Positions 4,687 to 5,436 of a stretch of DNA of 5,436 nucleotides are shown here, one piece after another. Each line of letters starts with the position of its first letter. Position 1 is the stretch's first letter. The stretch comes from Elusimicrobiota bacterium (GTDB taxonomy: Bacteria > Elusimicrobiota > Elusimicrobia > Elusimicrobiales > Elusimicrobiaceae): positions 1 to 5,436 of the forward strand of contig JAIRLH010000169.1 of NCBI GenBank assembly GCA_031259485.1, read 5' to 3'. The notes beneath the pieces were generated by a model. The model saw only the letters and a list, made by a program, of their open reading frames with translations. It was not told where the DNA came from and made no database searches. The position numbers and the translations under genes were made by a program.

Positions 4687-5436
4687 TCAGAGCCGGCCGA
4701 GAATATCGCGCGCGGTTTGTTGCGGGTCAAAACTTTCATCCAAATCAATGCGTATCATATCTTTGTATCTTGCGAACCACGTGCGCTGCCGCTTGGCGTA
4801 TTGGCGCGTTAAAATTATTATGCGCTCCAGCGCGGAGGCTTTGGTCATGGTTCCGTTGAGGCAGGCGATGGCTTCGCGGTAGCCGAGGCTTTTTAAGCCA
4901 GGTATCTCTTGCGGACAGCCGGCTGCAAGCGCGGCGCGAGCTTCGGCGAGCATGGGCTCAAAAATTTCTTCAGTGCGGCGGGTTATTCGGCGGTTTAAAA
5001 TCTCTTTATCCCAGTTCAGATAAAAAAAATGAGCTTTTGAAGGCGGTATCTGCGCGCCGTTTGCGCCAGTGCGCAAACGCGAGGCCGGCGCGCCGGTAAT
5101 CAAAAAGATTTCCAACGCGCGCATTACGCGCTGAATATTGCCCGCAGGTATCCGCGCCGCGCTTTGCGCGTCAACCGCGGCAAGGCGTTTATGCAGATAT
5201 TCTTTGCCATACTCCTCCGCCTGCCGCGCAAGCTCCGCGCGGATTTTAGCGTCGGCCGGCGGCAGATTGTCCATACCGGCAAAATACGCCTGCAGATAAA
5301 GCCCCGTGCCTCCCGCAAAAATAAACTGCCGGCGCGGCTGCGCGGCAATAAGCGCATCCGACATAGAGCAGAACTTTGACGCGTCAAAATTTTCTTTTAT
5401 ATCAAGGAAATCGACAAGATAATAAGGTATGCCGTC
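4687..5436 (-). CDS. miaA: tRNA dimethylallyltransferase MiaA, N-terminus beyond the window
   Basis: MiaA transfers a dimethylallyl group from DMAPP to N6 of A37 in tRNAs that read codons starting with U. The frame is open from the stop at 4687-4689 to the right edge, giving 249 residues. An internal ATG at 5364 is not the real start, because family sequence continues upstream of it: DGIPYYLVDFLDIKENFDASK corresponds to the HxLxDxxDPxxxYSAxxF region. Then come FAGGTGLYLQAYFAGM, the binding block NIQRVMRALEIFLITG, the SLGYREAIACLNG segment, and the signature RQYAKRQRTWFAR near the end. The missing part should hold the P-loop and about 50-60 residues. Odd points are Tyr-Tyr where relatives often have His, and Asn-Ile-Gln-Arg where E. 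coli has Asp-Pro-Gln-Arg. It converges on the protease operon with only 6 nt between stops. Confidence 0.95.
   Translation of the reverse strand, partial: DGIPYYLVDFLDIKENFDASKFCSMSDALIAAQPRRQFIFAGGTGLYLQAYFAGMDNLPPADAKIRAELARQAEEYGKEYLHKRLAAVDAQSAARIPAGNIQRVMRALEIFLITGAPASRLRTGANGAQIPPSKAHFFYLNWDKEILNRRITRRTEEIFEPMLAEARAALAAGCPQEIPGLKSLGYREAIACLNGTMTKASALERIIILTRQYAKRQRTWFARYKDMIRIDLDESFDPQQTARDILGRL

Noticed and set aside
5164..5379. 71-codon forward frame and an 87-codon alternative minus frame within miaA
   Set aside because: Both are shadows of miaA, whose family motifs lie in another frame across the same bases.
1..5436. A defence, CRISPR, toxin-antitoxin or mobile-element system
   Set aside because: No repeat array, transposase, integrase or nuclease-like gene is present; all genes except the protease pair and the possible truncated tail at the left edge belong to common housekeeping families.

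Overview
The window reads as an ordinary stretch of bacterial chromosome of mixed base composition, with GC-rich coding third positions alongside frequent ATA isoleucine codons and AT-rich gene starts. The best guess for the organism is a Gram-negative of the Elusimicrobiota type. The hints are a possible pilin-like tail at the left edge, secreted trypsin-fold proteins, and an HU-MerR pair behind lipid genes. This is an inference; no rRNA or marker gene here settles it.

Layout. Positions 1-67 hold the possible C-terminal end of an upstream gene. Positions 68-221 are an intergenic stretch with a perfect 17-bp inverted repeat (102-163), probably a dispersed REP/MITE-like element, followed by a promoter that ends almost on the next start codon. 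A tight forward operon follows: plsY (acyl-phosphate:glycerol-3-phosphate acyltransferase), gpsA (glycerol-3-phosphate dehydrogenase), an HU/IHF-family DNA-binding protein, and a small MerR-family regulator. Junctions are an overlap of 14 nt or gaps of 3-4 nt. GpsA makes glycerol-3-phosphate and PlsY acylates it, so the first two genes form the entry to phospholipid synthesis.

A tRNA block follows (2435-2712). It holds a promoter overlapping the merR stop, tRNA-Pro(GGG) with encoded CCA, a strong hairpin terminator, tRNA-Pro(CGG) without encoded CCA, and a second strong terminator.

A two-gene forward operon then encodes exported, paralogous S1/trypsin-fold proteases. They keep the His-Asp-Ser triad but have a non-classical active-site loop (Gly-Ile-Ser-Gly in place of Gly-Asp-Ser-Gly). 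The last gene, on the minus strand and convergent with them, is miaA (tRNA dimethylallyltransferase), cut by the right edge of the window and so lacking its N-terminus.

No CRISPR array, transposase, toxin-antitoxin pair or defence system was seen. The most interesting items are the tandem unusual proteases, the palindromic element, and start regions that lack Shine-Dalgarno sequences, two of them with -10 boxes so close that the mRNAs may be leaderless.
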